Assembly (NCBI RefSeq): GCF_004366595.1
Contig: NZ_SORE01000014.1
Coordinates: forward strand, 1 to 64,000
Length of the DNA stretch: 64,000 bases
Direction of reading: 5' to 3'
DNA from: Paraburkholderia rhizosphaerae
Lineage (GTDB): Bacteria > Pseudomonadota > Gammaproteobacteria > Burkholderiales > Burkholderiaceae
The notes beneath the pieces are model-generated. The model saw nothing but the letters and a program-made list of their open reading frames with translations, was not told the DNA's origin and searched no databases. Shown in pieces: positions 44,185-55,175 of the stretch; position 1 is the first letter of the stretch; every line of letters starts with the position of its first letter. The position numbers and the translations under genes were made by a program.

Positions 44185-44952
44185 TCAGCGGCACCAGTCG
44201 AGGCCGCTCGCGGTCGCGCCTTCCGGGTTGTACTCACCGGCCACCCAGCCGTCGTAGCCGAGCCGGTCGAGCGTGCGGAACAGGAACGGAAAGTTGATCT
44301 CGCCGGTGCCTGGCTGGTGCCGGCCCGGATTGTCCGCAACCTGTATGTGCCCGATACGCGGCAGTAGCCGCTCGATCGTCGCCGCGAGTTCGCCTTCGCT
44401 GCGCTGCATATGGTAGATGTCGTATTGCAGCCAGAGATTGGCCTTGCCTGCATCGTCGAGCGCGCGAATTGTCACCGCGGACGTGTTCAGCATGAAACCC
44501 GGAATGTCATAGCGGTTACATGCCTCGACCATCAGGCGAATCCCGGCCTTCGCGGTTGCGTCGGCCGCATAGCGCAGATTGCCGGTCAGCGTGCGCCATA
44601 CGAGGTCCGGGTCTTCGTTCACCGGCATGATGCCGGCGAGGCAGTTCAGACGCTCGACACCGAGCGTGCGCGCATACTCGATCGCCTTGGCGACGCCCGC
44701 GCGAAATTCGTCGACGCGCGTCGGCAAACACGCGAGGCCGCGTTCGCCGACGCTCCAGTCGCCGGCCGGCAGATTGTGCAACAGCGGCGTCAACTGGTTT
44801 TCGTCGATCCGCTGTTTGATCTCGTGCACATCGAATGCATAAGGAAACTGGAACTCGACAGCCTTGAAGCCCGCTTGCGCGGCGGCCGCGAAGCGATCGA
44901 GAAACGGAACTTCGGGGAACATCATCGTCAGATTGGCGGCAAAGCGTGGCAT
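44185..44952 (-). CDS. hyi: Hydroxypyruvate isomerase-family enzyme
   Basis: The 255-residue TIM-barrel enzyme interconverts hydroxypyruvate and tartronate semialdehyde or a related 2-oxo-tetronate. It shows MPRFAANLTMMFPEVPFLDR, VEFQFPYAFDVHEIK, CLAGIMPVNEDPD, metal ligands in MVEACNRYDIPGF and LQYDIYHMQRSEGEL, and GHIQVADNPGRHQPGTGEIN and VAGEYNP near the end. Length is normal. No glyoxylate carboligase or tartronate reductase is adjacent, so the pathway is incomplete here. OtnI-type activity is an alternative. Confidence 0.88.
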   Translation of the reverse strand: MPRFAANLTMMFPEVPFLDRFAAAAQAGFKAVEFQFPYAFDVHEIKQRIDENQLTPLLHNLPAGDWSVGERGLACLPTRVDEFRAGVAKAIEYARTLGVERLNCLAGIMPVNEDPDLVWRTLTGNLRYAADATAKAGIRLMVEACNRYDIPGFMLNTSAVTIRALDDAGKANLWLQYDIYHMQRSEGELAATIERLLPRIGHIQVADNPGRHQPGTGEINFPFLFRTLDRLGYDGWVAGEYNPEGATASGLDWCR

Positions 44953-45063
44953 GACTCTTCCTTGATTTGAATCGGCAACAACATCATCAGAAACTGCAAA
45001 GCGAAGCTAACCCGGTACTGAATGTTGCACGCCCGGGTCACGTGCCTGGGTCACACGCCTCGC

Positions 45064-47115
45064 TCACTCACTCAGCAAACCGCGCTTGCGCAGCATCGGC
45101 TCCGCCTTCGGATCGCGCCCGCGAAATGCACGGAATGCGGCGCGCTCGTCGCGGCTGTCACCGGCGCTGTACACATGGCGTCTGAGCCGATCTGCCAGCG
45201 CCGGGTCGAACGCGTTGCCGGCTTCCATGAAAGCATCGAATGCTTCGGCTTCGAGTACTTCGGCCCACATATAAACGTAGTAACCTGCCGCATAGTGCGC
45301 GCCGCTGAAGATATGCGAGAAGTGCGGCAGACGGTGACGCATGCCGACTTCGCGCGGCACGCCCAGGCGTTCGCGCTCCTGTGCTTCAAAGCGCTCGATA
45401 TCGATACTGTCCGCGTCTTTTTGCAGATGCAGCGCCATATCGATCAGCGCCGACGACGTATATGACACGGTCTCGAACCCTTCGTTGAACGTCTGCGACG
45501 CGCGAATACGCTCGATCAGTTCGGCCGGTATCGGCTCGCCTGACTCCACATGGCGCGCGTGCTTTTCGAGCACCTCGGCCACGGTCGCCCAGTTTTCCAT
45601 CAGTTGCGAAGGCAGTTCGACATAGTCTTGCGGCACGTTGGTGCCGGATAGACGTCCATACGTCACATCCGACAGCAACCCGTGCAGCCCGTGCCCGAAC
45701 TCATGAAACAGCGTGCGCACGTCGTCGAAGCTGAGCAGCGTCGGGCCGTCACTGTTGCGCGCGAAGTTATTGTTGTTCACGACGATCGGCTGAGCATCAA
45801 TGCCGTCGCTGCGCCCATTGCGCATCTGCCGGCGATAGACATGCATCCATGCGCCGCCCTGCTTGTTCGGCCGCGCATAGTTGTCGCCAAGAAACACGCC
45901 GACCGGTTCGCCGCCGCGCCGCACTTCCCAGATGCGCACGTCCGGGTGATACAGCGCAACGCCGGTCTGCTCGACGAACTGCACACCGAACAGGCGTCCC
46001 GCGCAGTCGAACATCGCATTGATCATCGCGTCAACGCTGAAATACGGCTTCACCTGCGCATCGTCGAGTGCATAGCGGGCGATGCGCACCTTCTCCGCGA
46101 GGTAATACCAGTCCCACGGCTCGATATCGGTTGGTTCGCCGAGCGCGGCGGCCTGCTCAACCAGTGCCGCGCGTTCGCGCGCGACGCTCGCCTTCGCCGG
46201 CTCCCACACCTGGTCCAGCAACGCGTACACCGCGCGTGCATTGCCCGCCATCCGGTCGGACAGCGCATAGTCCGCGAAGCTGTCATAGCCGAGCAGGCGC
46301 GCCTGTTCCGCGCGCAGCGCGAGGATCTCGCGGGCAATCGGCCGGTTGTCGCGCCCTGCTGTTTCGCCGCGCGTCGTCCATGCACGCCACGCGGTTTCGC
46401 GCAGGTCGCGACGCGTCGAAAACGTCAGGAAGGGTTGCACCAGCGAGCGTGACAGCGTGATCACGTACCCGTCGACGCCGCGCTCACGCGCCGCGCCGCG
46501 CGCGGCCGCACGCACGAACGCCGGCAGCCCGGCGAGATCCGCATCGGACGCGAGCCGCAACTGATAAGCGGATTCATCGGCCAGCACGTTTTGCGCGAAC
46601 TGTGTCTGCAGATTCGCAAGCTGGACGGCGATCGCCGCGAAGCGCTCACGCGCGGCGCCTGGCAGCGCGGCGCCGGTGCGAATGAAATCGGTATGCGTGC
46701 GCGTGAGCAGCCGCTGCTGTTCTTCGGTCAATTGCAGGCTCGACGCCTGCCGGTGCACCGCATCGAGCCTCGCGAAAAAGGCGGCGTGCATCGTCACTTT
46801 GCTGTCGTGCGCGGCAAGCAGCGGCGCCATCTCGCGTTCAACCGCCTGCAGTTCGGGCGGCGATTCCGATCCGCACAGATTCTCGAAAGTCAGCCGCACA
46901 CGGTCGAGCTGCGCGCCGGCGGCGTCGAATGCGGCGACGGTGTTTTCGAATGTAGGCGCTTCCGTATTCGTTGCGAGCGCATCGATTTCCGCGAGATGCC
47001 GATCGAACAATACGGAAAAGGCCGGCGCAAAGTGTTCGGCGCGGATCTGCTCGAACGGCGGCAGCTGGTAGCGCGTTTGCCAGTCCTGCAACAGCGGGTT
47101 GGGTTGTCTGGTCAT
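45064..47115 (-). CDS. prlC: Oligopeptidase A (M3 metallopeptidase)
   Basis: The 683-residue cytosolic zinc peptidase degrades peptides and cleaved signal peptides. The zinc motif HEFGHGLHGLLSDV follows DVRTLFHEFGH in the C-terminal third, with the third ligand Glu region about 25 residues on (VELPSQLMENWATV). The N-terminal LQDWQTRYQLPPFEQIRAEH is typical. ATG 47115 is chosen; a GTG three codons earlier is possible. It is a housekeeping gene and appears monocistronic. Confidence 0.93.
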   Translation of the reverse strand: MTRQPNPLLQDWQTRYQLPPFEQIRAEHFAPAFSVLFDRHLAEIDALATNTEAPTFENTVAAFDAAGAQLDRVRLTFENLCGSESPPELQAVEREMAPLLAAHDSKVTMHAAFFARLDAVHRQASSLQLTEEQQRLLTRTHTDFIRTGAALPGAARERFAAIAVQLANLQTQFAQNVLADESAYQLRLASDADLAGLPAFVRAAARGAARERGVDGYVITLSRSLVQPFLTFSTRRDLRETAWRAWTTRGETAGRDNRPIAREILALRAEQARLLGYDSFADYALSDRMAGNARAVYALLDQVWEPAKASVARERAALVEQAAALGEPTDIEPWDWYYLAEKVRIARYALDDAQVKPYFSVDAMINAMFDCAGRLFGVQFVEQTGVALYHPDVRIWEVRRGGEPVGVFLGDNYARPNKQGGAWMHVYRRQMRNGRSDGIDAQPIVVNNNNFARNSDGPTLLSFDDVRTLFHEFGHGLHGLLSDVTYGRLSGTNVPQDYVELPSQLMENWATVAEVLEKHARHVESGEPIPAELIERIRASQTFNEGFETVSYTSSALIDMALHLQKDADSIDIERFEAQERERLGVPREVGMRHRLPHFSHIFSGAHYAAGYYVYMWAEVLEAEAFDAFMEAGNAFDPALADRLRRHVYSAGDSRDERAAFRAFRGRDPKAEPMLRKRGLLSE

Positions 47116-47312
47116 ATCGATCACCGTTTCGGCTCACCTTCCGCGGTCGCCTCGGTCGCGGATATCTTGCGGCTATTTGACGAATGTCTGCTTGCACGTG
47201 GCTTTCGTCACGCGTGTGCTGCAATGCGAATGAACGGGCAGCGGCGCTGCAACCGCCATGATATGACAACGCGACAACGCCTGAAGCCGCGAGAGCGCCG
47301 CACTTTCCCGCC

Positions 47313-48890
47313 CTATCGCACAAACGTGCCTGATCCGTCTTCGTCGTAGTACTCGAGCGTCACGCGATCGCTGAGAAAACTTGCCTTCGAAATCGTGCCT
47401 GGCGCGGCATTCTCGTTGTACAGCGTGAACGTGAACACATCGCCGTCCCAATGGGTAACCGGCACGATGATCGGCACCGGCCCGATCCCCAGTAAAAGCG
47501 CGCCATTCTGTTCGCTCACTTGCAGCGGCCCGTAGTAATCGTTGCGGTAAGTGCCGGTATAGGCGGACAGCGCACGCGCCGGGAACGGCGCCGCTGGCCG
47601 CTGCGCGCCGACCAGCGATCCTTCCGGTTTCAGCAACCCGGCCAGCGCACCCGCATAGAGCGATGCCCAGTCGCGCTGGATCGAACCAAACTGGACGAGA
47701 TCGAAAAACTGCGCGGTAATCGTCTCGGGTACGCCGATCGGGTATCCGTTGGTCAACACGATAATCGCGAGACCGGTGGATGGCACGGCGACAAAGTTCG
47801 TCGCCGCGCCGAGCGCGAACGCACCCGAATGGCTATAGGTGTCGCGTCCCGCCGCCGTAATGCCGACGTTAAAGCCGTAGCCGTAAAAGCCGGCTGGCCG
47901 CCCGTTGCCCGGCGGCGAACTCTGCACCTGTTTCGATATCGCGGCGTTCAGCGGCGCTTCTTCGACGATACGCTGGCCGTCGAGCATGCCGTTGCCGAGC
48001 ATCATTGCGAGCCACCTGGCCATATCGTTGACGGACGAACTGACGCCGCCCGCCGGCGACTGTGCATCCGGCATCCTGGCTGGGCCGATCACCCAGTGGT
48101 CGCCGGTCTTCACATGGCCGACCGCGCGATTCTCGCGCGCCGCGAAATCCGCATACCGCGAACTCGTGCGGGTCATCTTTAAAGGCTGGTAAATCGCCTG
48201 CTCGGATAGCGACGCCCAGTCGGTGTGCGCTGCGGCAGCGACCGATTCCGCCGCCGCGGTCAGCCCGAAGTTCGTATAGAAGTACGACTGGCGAAACGGA
48301 TGCAGCGGCAGATAGCGCAGTCGTCGCAGGATCTCGTCCCGATCGAAGCCGAGGTCTTCGAGACGATCGCCCGCATGATCCGGCAGACCCGAGCGGTGCG
48401 CGTACAGATCGGCAATCGTCACTTCCTTGCTGACCTCCGGGTCGGCGAGCGAGAACCACGGCAAATGGTCCCGCACCTTGGTGTCCCAGCTCACGCTGCC
48501 AAGCCCGACTTGCCGCGCGACGACGCTTGCGCCGACTGGCTTCGACAGCGATGCGAGCTGAAAAACCGTGTCCGCGTCGACTGGCTGACGCGTGCCGGCC
48601 TGACGCGTGCCGAAGCCTTTTGCATAGACTGTCCGCGCGCCGCGCACCACGGCGACGGCCAGTCCCGGTACGCCCGTGCGCGCCATCTGCGCGTTCACGA
48701 GCCGGTCGAGCTGGGCGATCGCATCGTTGATCTGTGCCGGTGGGATGGGCGCCGCCGGCTGCCGCGTGCGCGTGGCCGCAGTATCGCGAGGCGGCTTGCC
48801 ATGCGCCGCGATTGACGCAAACAGCGGCCCATACGCGGGTGATAAAAGCACTGTGCGAAGCAGTCGACGCCGTCGTTCAAAGCCTGTCAT
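47313..48890 (-). CDS. Serine beta-lactamase-like hydrolase (class C/EstB fold) with C-terminal DUF3471-like domain
   Basis: The 525-residue protein has a basic N-terminus and weak export signal, then a penicillin-binding-protein fold. It shows SLSKPVGASVV (SxxK), YTNFGLTAAAESV (YxN), and HSGAFALGAATNF in place of KTG. LYAHRSGLPDH and GVSSSVNDMARWLAMMLGNG are typical of EstB/serine-hydrolase members. The last ~110 residues (YTGTYRNDYYGPLQVSEQNG onward) form a beta-rich DUF3471-type domain. It likely acts as an esterase or D-amino peptidase; beta-lactam hydrolysis is not implied. It stands alone 195 bp after oligopeptidase A. Confidence 0.87.
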   Translation of the reverse strand: MTGFERRRRLLRTVLLSPAYGPLFASIAAHGKPPRDTAATRTRQPAAPIPPAQINDAIAQLDRLVNAQMARTGVPGLAVAVVRGARTVYAKGFGTRQAGTRQPVDADTVFQLASLSKPVGASVVARQVGLGSVSWDTKVRDHLPWFSLADPEVSKEVTIADLYAHRSGLPDHAGDRLEDLGFDRDEILRRLRYLPLHPFRQSYFYTNFGLTAAAESVAAAAHTDWASLSEQAIYQPLKMTRTSSRYADFAARENRAVGHVKTGDHWVIGPARMPDAQSPAGGVSSSVNDMARWLAMMLGNGMLDGQRIVEEAPLNAAISKQVQSSPPGNGRPAGFYGYGFNVGITAAGRDTYSHSGAFALGAATNFVAVPSTGLAIIVLTNGYPIGVPETITAQFFDLVQFGSIQRDWASLYAGALAGLLKPEGSLVGAQRPAAPFPARALSAYTGTYRNDYYGPLQVSEQNGALLLGIGPVPIIVPVTHWDGDVFTFTLYNENAAPGTISKASFLSDRVTLEYYDEDGSGTFVR

Positions 48891-49010
48891 CGCGCGTCTC
48901 CTCAGGGAGCGATCACATGAGTCTGATCACATCGCGCGCGGATGCATAGTGCAGTGCCCCTCACAGCGCAGCGGATTGCAGTCGATCGCGCCACGCTCCG
49001 ACAGATTGCG

Positions 49011-49124
49011 TCAGCCGGCGAGCTTGTACGTCAGAAACAGCGTCGTGCGGCGATATCCGACGCGCTGGTAGACCAGAAAGCCCGCCTGCGTCGCATGCAG
49101 CGACGCCGCACGACGCGAAAAAAA
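49011..49124 (-). pseudogene. GNAT acetyltransferase C-terminal remnant
   Basis: In the ~400-bp gap between the beta-lactamase-like gene and the LysE gene, the minus strand reads AASLHATQAGFLVYQRVGYR then RTTLFLTYKLAG, ending in a stop at 49011. This is the usual C-terminal strand-helix of GNAT acetyltransferases (SLxATxxGxxVYxRLGYR). The acetyl-CoA P-loop is missing upstream, where an A/T homopolymer run interrupts the frame. It is a decayed fragment. The rest of the gap (48891-49289) shows no gene. Confidence 0.55.
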
Positions 49125-49289
49125 TAGTCAGTCGCGCGAAGTGGACGCACAGTCAGAACAAGCGACTCCACGCACCTCGCACCTGTTTTTTCGTCATGCT
49201 GTAGACTCGCGCGTGTCGTCGTAACAGGCCACCGCTCGCGCCTGTCAGCGACATTCCGTTCGCTTTCCACCTGTAATCAGGACTTTTCC

Positions 49290-49925
49290 TTGCAACTTCA
49301 TATCTGGATCACTTACGCGCTGACGTGCTGCGCGATCGCGCTGTCGCCCGGACCCGGAGCGGTACTCGCGATGAGTCATGGCCTGTCGTACGGCGGCAGA
49401 AAGGCAACCGCGACGATCATCGGCCAGGAGTTCGGCCTCGCGTTTATTCTGATCGTGGCCGGCGCCGGCGTCGGTTCGCTGCTCACCGCATCGATGTGGG
49501 CTTTCATTGCGGTCAAGTTTTGCGGCGCCGCGTATCTGATCTACCTGGGTCTCGCGCAATGGCGCTCGAAGCAGGCGCCTTCCGAAGCCGACGCGCTCAC
49601 CGCGCCGCCCGCATCGTGGCGAAAGCGATTCACGACAGGCCTGCTAACCAACGCGACCAACCCGAAGGGAATCGTCATTCTGGTCGCGATCCTGCCGCAA
49701 TTCATCGACGCCCACGCGCCACTGGTGCCGCAACTGGCGATCATGACAATCACCATGAGCGTCGTCGATACGGTCATCATGCATGGCTACGCGTATGGCG
49801 CGAGTGCATTCCGGCGCGTACTGCGTAGCGAACGGGCGAGGCGCGTGCAGAACCGCTTCTTCGGCGGTCTGCTGATGGGCCTCGGCACCGCGCTCTTCTT
49901 TGCACGCCGGATTCCGACCACCTGA
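49290..49925 (+). CDS. LysE/RhtB-family amino-acid exporter
   Basis: The 211-residue membrane protein starts at TTG 49290, six bases after AGGA. It has six hydrophobic segments and the family signature YALTCCAIALSPGPGAVLAM, then GLSYGGRKATATIIGQEFGL and FTTGLLTNATNPKGIVILVA. RhtB-type members export threonine, homoserine or similar amino acids. The gene is convergent with the sigma54 regulator gene, 67 bp apart. Confidence 0.9.
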   Translation: MQLHIWITYALTCCAIALSPGPGAVLAMSHGLSYGGRKATATIIGQEFGLAFILIVAGAGVGSLLTASMWAFIAVKFCGAAYLIYLGLAQWRSKQAPSEADALTAPPASWRKRFTTGLLTNATNPKGIVILVAILPQFIDAHAPLVPQLAIMTITMSVVDTVIMHGYAYGASAFRRVLRSERARRVQNRFFGGLLMGLGTALFFARRIPTT

Positions 49926-49992
49926 GCGTTAAGCGTTGCATTGCTACGGCGTGCGCCGGTGCCGGTCAGTCGAGCCGCGCGCCGCATCGACG

Positions 49993-51663
<1,671 letters not shown>

Positions 51664-51857
51664 TAACCCGTCCTCTTCGCAGTCGTTTTCTCGAGCGACG
51701 CAGAATACAGCAGCGCTCCATCCCGCGCGCACGCATCGCCGATCCGATTCAATATTGACTCGCGGTGATTCAGCAATGGTTCGCAAACTGTATGCGATAT
51801 GCGGCCGATCCGCGCTCATGCGGGCGAGCGCCGCGCTGCGCGCGACATTCGCGACTG

Positions 51858-51874
51858 TGGCGCAGAGCTTGCTT
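51858..51874 (+). promoter_or_regulatory. Sigma54 (-24/-12) promoter of the HAD gene
   Basis: TGGCGCAGAGCTTGCTT has the invariant GG (51859-51860) and GC (51871-51872) separated by exactly ten bases, and closely follows TGGCAC-N5-TTGCW. Transcription would start about 12 bases downstream, near 51884, leaving a leader of roughly 38 bases before ATG 51922. The divergent neighbour encodes a sigma54 activator, which strengthens the call. Confidence 0.75.
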
Positions 51875-51921
51875 TAGTCGCGTACACCTATCGTCGCGTC
51901 ACAACATTTCGGGTGAAATCG

Positions 51922-52605
51922 ATGAAACCGATCAAAGGCGTTGTTTTCGATCTGTACGGCACGCTGTACGACGTGCACTCGGTCGCAAGCTTGTGCAGCC
52001 AGTTCTATCCCGGCCGGGGCCTCGAAATCAGTATGCTGTGGCGGCAAAAGCAGCTGGAATACACATGGCTGCGCAGTTTGATGGGCAGCTATGCGCCGTT
52101 CGAGCAGGTCACCGACGACGCGCTCGGCTTCGTCAGCAAGCAACTGAAGCTGAACCTCACGCCCGGCGCGCACGAAGCGCTGTGTAACGAATATCTGCAG
52201 ATCAAACCGTATCCGGAGGTGCCCGGCACGCTCGCGAAGCTTCGCTCGCTGGGTCTGCCGCTCGCGATTCTGTCCAATGGATCACGACACTCGATACGCA
52301 GTGTCGTCAATCATTCCGACCTGGCGCCGCAATTCGACTATCTGCTGAGCGTTGACGAAGTGAGCGTGTTCAAGCCGCATCACGCTGCGTACGAACTCGC
52401 CGAACAGCGGATGGGCATTGCGCGCGGCGATCTGCTATTCGTGTCCTCGAACGCGTGGGATGCGAGCGGCGCGCGCCACTTCGGCTTCACGGTGTGCTGG
52501 GTCAACCGCAGCGGCAACACCTTCGACGAACTCGGAGAGCGTCCCGATCGCGTGATTGCGGGCCTCGACGAACTGGTCGGCCTGGTCGGCAGCGCTTCTG
52601 CATAG
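51922..52605 (+). CDS. Haloacid dehalogenase type II (HAD superfamily)
   Basis: The 227-residue hydrolase resembles L-2-haloacid dehalogenases. The nucleophile Asp lies in GVVFDLYGTLYDVHSV. LAILSNGSRHSIRSVV holds motif II, VSVFKPHHAAYELA the Lys, and LFVSSNAWDASGARHFGF the final acidic motif plus the dehalogenase-type SSNAWD. ATG 51922 follows GGGTGA. A sigma54 promoter precedes it and the sigma54 activator gene is divergent, so expression is probably induced by a specific signal through the PAS domain. Some relatives act on non-halogenated phosphoesters, so activity is not certain. Confidence 0.88.
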   Translation: MKPIKGVVFDLYGTLYDVHSVASLCSQFYPGRGLEISMLWRQKQLEYTWLRSLMGSYAPFEQVTDDALGFVSKQLKLNLTPGAHEALCNEYLQIKPYPEVPGTLAKLRSLGLPLAILSNGSRHSIRSVVNHSDLAPQFDYLLSVDEVSVFKPHHAAYELAEQRMGIARGDLLFVSSNAWDASGARHFGFTVCWVNRSGNTFDELGERPDRVIAGLDELVGLVGSASA

Positions 52606-52721
52606 GCTCGTCACGTCGAGCCGCACGTGGACGCGACCGACCTCGCGTTCACCCGAACTTACAGGGTGCCAGACGTCACGCAGTCATCAGGCATCCGCGT
52701 CGTAACTGGCAACACTGGCAG

Positions 52722-54608
52722 ATGGCTTTAGAAGAACATTCATTGATCCACATCCTGGACGCTGTGCCCGCGCTCCTATGGAGCGGTAGACCCGACGGAC
52801 GCGCCGATTACGTCAACCGGTCATGGACGATTTTCACCGGCCGTGAGCACCGTGATCTGATCGGCGCAGGCTGGCATAACGCGTTGCATCCGGACGATTT
52901 GCGCCGCGTGCTCGATGCGCTGGGGCAGATCGACCGCAACGCGCGCGATCGCCAGATGGCCGTGCGTGTGCGCGATTCGCTAGCGCGCTATCACGTGTTC
53001 CTGATCGACATCGGCAAGAACGTCGAGCCGCGCGACGGATCGTCGTCGTTTTACGCGGCCGCGATCGAAATGTGCAATAGCGACGACGGGCATTATGCAA
53101 ACCGCGCACTGGAACCTGATCGGGATTCACCGTGGACCCGCATACCGGTGATGATGTGGAGCGCACGCGCGGACGGCTATCTGGACTTCGTCAACGAACG
53201 CTGGACCCAACATACTGGCCTGCCGCTCGATGAAGCGCGCGGCGCCGGATGGCAGTCGGCGATTCACCCTGACGATCTGAATACAGCAACACGCGCGTGG
53301 CGAAAGCTGATCGAAAGTCACACCGAAGGCGCATCCGAATGCAGGATGGGCAGCACCGAGCACGGCTATCGCTGGAGCCTGTCGGTCGCCCATCCGCTGT
53401 GCGACGACTCCGGTAGCGTGATCCGCTGGTACGGCGCGGTGCTCGACATTGATGACTGCAAGCGCGCCGAAGACAAATTGCGGTTGAACCAGGACTATCT
53501 GAACGATGCGCAGCGATTGACCCAAACGGGTAGCTTCGCGTTCGATCCGTCGAGCGGCGCATTCTGCTGGTCCAGAGAAATGTACCGGATCTACGGCTAC
53601 GAACCGAGCACGCAACCGAGCCTCGAACGGATCCTCGCGCGCACGCATCGCGAAGACGTCGGGAGCGTCGCTCGCATGTTCGATCAGATCGCCGCCGAAC
53701 GGCACGATGTCGACATCGAATACCGCCTGCTGATGCCCGACGGCGAGATCAAACAGATCCGCATGCTTGCGCATCCGGTCGACCATCGAGGCAGTCAGTA
53801 TCGATATGCGGGGACAGTGATCGACGTGACCGAAGCAAGAGCGGCGGACCGGCGGTTGCAGGAAGCTCACGCGGATCTCGCGCATGCGACGCGTATTGCG
53901 ACGCTCGGCGAACTGACCGCGTCGATCGCGCACGAAGTGAGTCAGCCGCTCACCGCAATCGAAACCAACGGCGCGGCCAGCCTGCGCTGGCTGCAGCGCG
54001 ACACGCCGGACCTGCACGAAGTGGAACTCGCGATCGAACGGATCAGACGCGATGCAAGACGCGCGAACGATGTGATTCGCCAGTTGCGCGCGCTGGCGCG
54101 CAAAGACGTGTCGGCGCGCAAGTCCGCCAGCATCAACGCGGTGATTCGCGATGCGATGCTGCTTGCGCGATCTCAATTGATCCGCGATCACGTGACGCTC
54201 GTACTCGATCTCGCGACCGGGCTGCCGCGCATCGACCTCGATGTCGTGCAAATGCAGCAGGTGATTATCAATCTTGTGACCAACGCGAGCCAGGCGATGA
54301 GCGGCATCGTCGGTCGCGCGCGCACGTTGACCGTGCGCACACTGCTGAACGATCGCGACGGCGTGCGCGTGATCGTGCGCGATGCGGGCACCGGTTTTCC
54401 CGACGACCACAACGAAACCATGTTCACACCATTTTTCACGACCAAACCGAACGGGATGGGCATGGGGCTATCGATCAGCCGCACGATTATCGAAAGCCAT
54501 GGCGGCACGATCTGGGCGCTGAATAACGCGGGCCACGGCGCGCAGGTGATTGTCGATCTGCCGGGTCAGGAAGATCGCGTCGTCTGGCGTGACGGCCAGG
54601 CAGGCTAA
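52722..54608 (+). CDS. Multi-PAS orphan sensor histidine kinase
   Basis: The 628-residue soluble kinase has no membrane segment. Three PAS domains occupy about 8-125, 135-260 (WSARADGYLDFVNERWTQHT, GWQSAIHPDD) and 270-390 (GSFAFDPSSGAFCWSREMYR). The phospho-acceptor box is SIAHEVSQPLTAIETNG. The ATP-binding domain has VIINLVTNASQAM (N box), VRDAGTGFPDD (G1) and TKPNGMGMGLSISRTIIESH (G2). ATG 52722 is the first start with family sequence; its ribosome site is weak. No response regulator gene is next to it. It lies 116 bp after the HAD gene and may share its signal context. Confidence 0.9.
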   Translation: MALEEHSLIHILDAVPALLWSGRPDGRADYVNRSWTIFTGREHRDLIGAGWHNALHPDDLRRVLDALGQIDRNARDRQMAVRVRDSLARYHVFLIDIGKNVEPRDGSSSFYAAAIEMCNSDDGHYANRALEPDRDSPWTRIPVMMWSARADGYLDFVNERWTQHTGLPLDEARGAGWQSAIHPDDLNTATRAWRKLIESHTEGASECRMGSTEHGYRWSLSVAHPLCDDSGSVIRWYGAVLDIDDCKRAEDKLRLNQDYLNDAQRLTQTGSFAFDPSSGAFCWSREMYRIYGYEPSTQPSLERILARTHREDVGSVARMFDQIAAERHDVDIEYRLLMPDGEIKQIRMLAHPVDHRGSQYRYAGTVIDVTEARAADRRLQEAHADLAHATRIATLGELTASIAHEVSQPLTAIETNGAASLRWLQRDTPDLHEVELAIERIRRDARRANDVIRQLRALARKDVSARKSASINAVIRDAMLLARSQLIRDHVTLVLDLATGLPRIDLDVVQMQQVIINLVTNASQAMSGIVGRARTLTVRTLLNDRDGVRVIVRDAGTGFPDDHNETMFTPFFTTKPNGMGMGLSISRTIIESHGGTIWALNNAGHGAQVIVDLPGQEDRVVWRDGQAG

Positions 54609-54628
54609 CCAAAGGAGCCGTTTTGGCG

Positions 54629-55051
54629 TCAAGGCCGCTCGTTGATCGGCCCCTCGACGTCAATCTTGCCGACCGCGCCCGCGGGCCCCTTCACAACCAG
54701 CGGACCGCGTACTTCGAGATCGCCATGCACGATAAGCGGCCCGCGCACGGTAAGCGGGCCGTAATAATTATTGTCGCCCGCGCGCCGGTCGGCATCGTCG
54801 GGCACGAGTTGCGCGACGCGCTCCGCGGTGAGCGGCCCGCGTACCTCGAGATTTCCTCCGACCTTAAGCGGTCCTTCGACCGTCACCGGCCCGCGCACGA
54901 CCGCGGAACCGATAATGCTGAGCGGCCCGGTGGTGACCGGTTCGGCCGCGGCCGGAATGGATGCGACGATTGAAATGAGTCCGCACGCGGTTGCGCACAG
55001 ACACGCGCGTACGCGCGCGCGCCGCGCGCCATCAGCGATAGAGTGATTCAC
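54629..55051 (-). CDS. Secreted hexapeptide-repeat (GPLxVx) protein of unknown function
   Basis: A GTG at 55051 is chosen because GGGAGG lies four bases upstream; an ATG at 55063 overlaps that site and would add four residues. After an export signal (to about residue 36, PAAAEP), the mature ~104 residues are strict six-residue repeats. Gly falls at 42, 48, 54, 60, 66, 72 and again at 98, 104, 110, 116, 122, 128 and 134 (140-residue numbering), mostly followed by PLxV. The two blocks are split by a charged 25-residue linker. This predicts a small beta-solenoid, like bactofilin or polymer-forming repeats but with its own register. I know no described family with this exact motif. The gene is convergent with the histidine kinase gene. 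Confidence 0.75.
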   Translation of the reverse strand: MNHSIADGARRARVRACLCATACGLISIVASIPAAAEPVTTGPLSIIGSAVVRGPVTVEGPLKVGGNLEVRGPLTAERVAQLVPDDADRRAGDNNYYGPLTVRGPLIVHGDLEVRGPLVVKGPAGAVGKIDVEGPINERP

Positions 55052-55175
55052 GATGCCTCCCATGCAACGATGTTGCGTGAGGCCGTGCCGCGATTGGCCG
55101 GCGCCCGTTGTCTTTCTGTCCGTTCAGTCTACTTGTGTGAACGGCGAATGACAAACCGCTGCTCGGCGCGAATCT

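Noticed and set aside
47313..48890. Antibiotic-resistance beta-lactamase
   Set aside because: The KTG motif is replaced by HSG and a DUF3471-type C-terminal domain is present, which points to an esterase/peptidase-like hydrolase.
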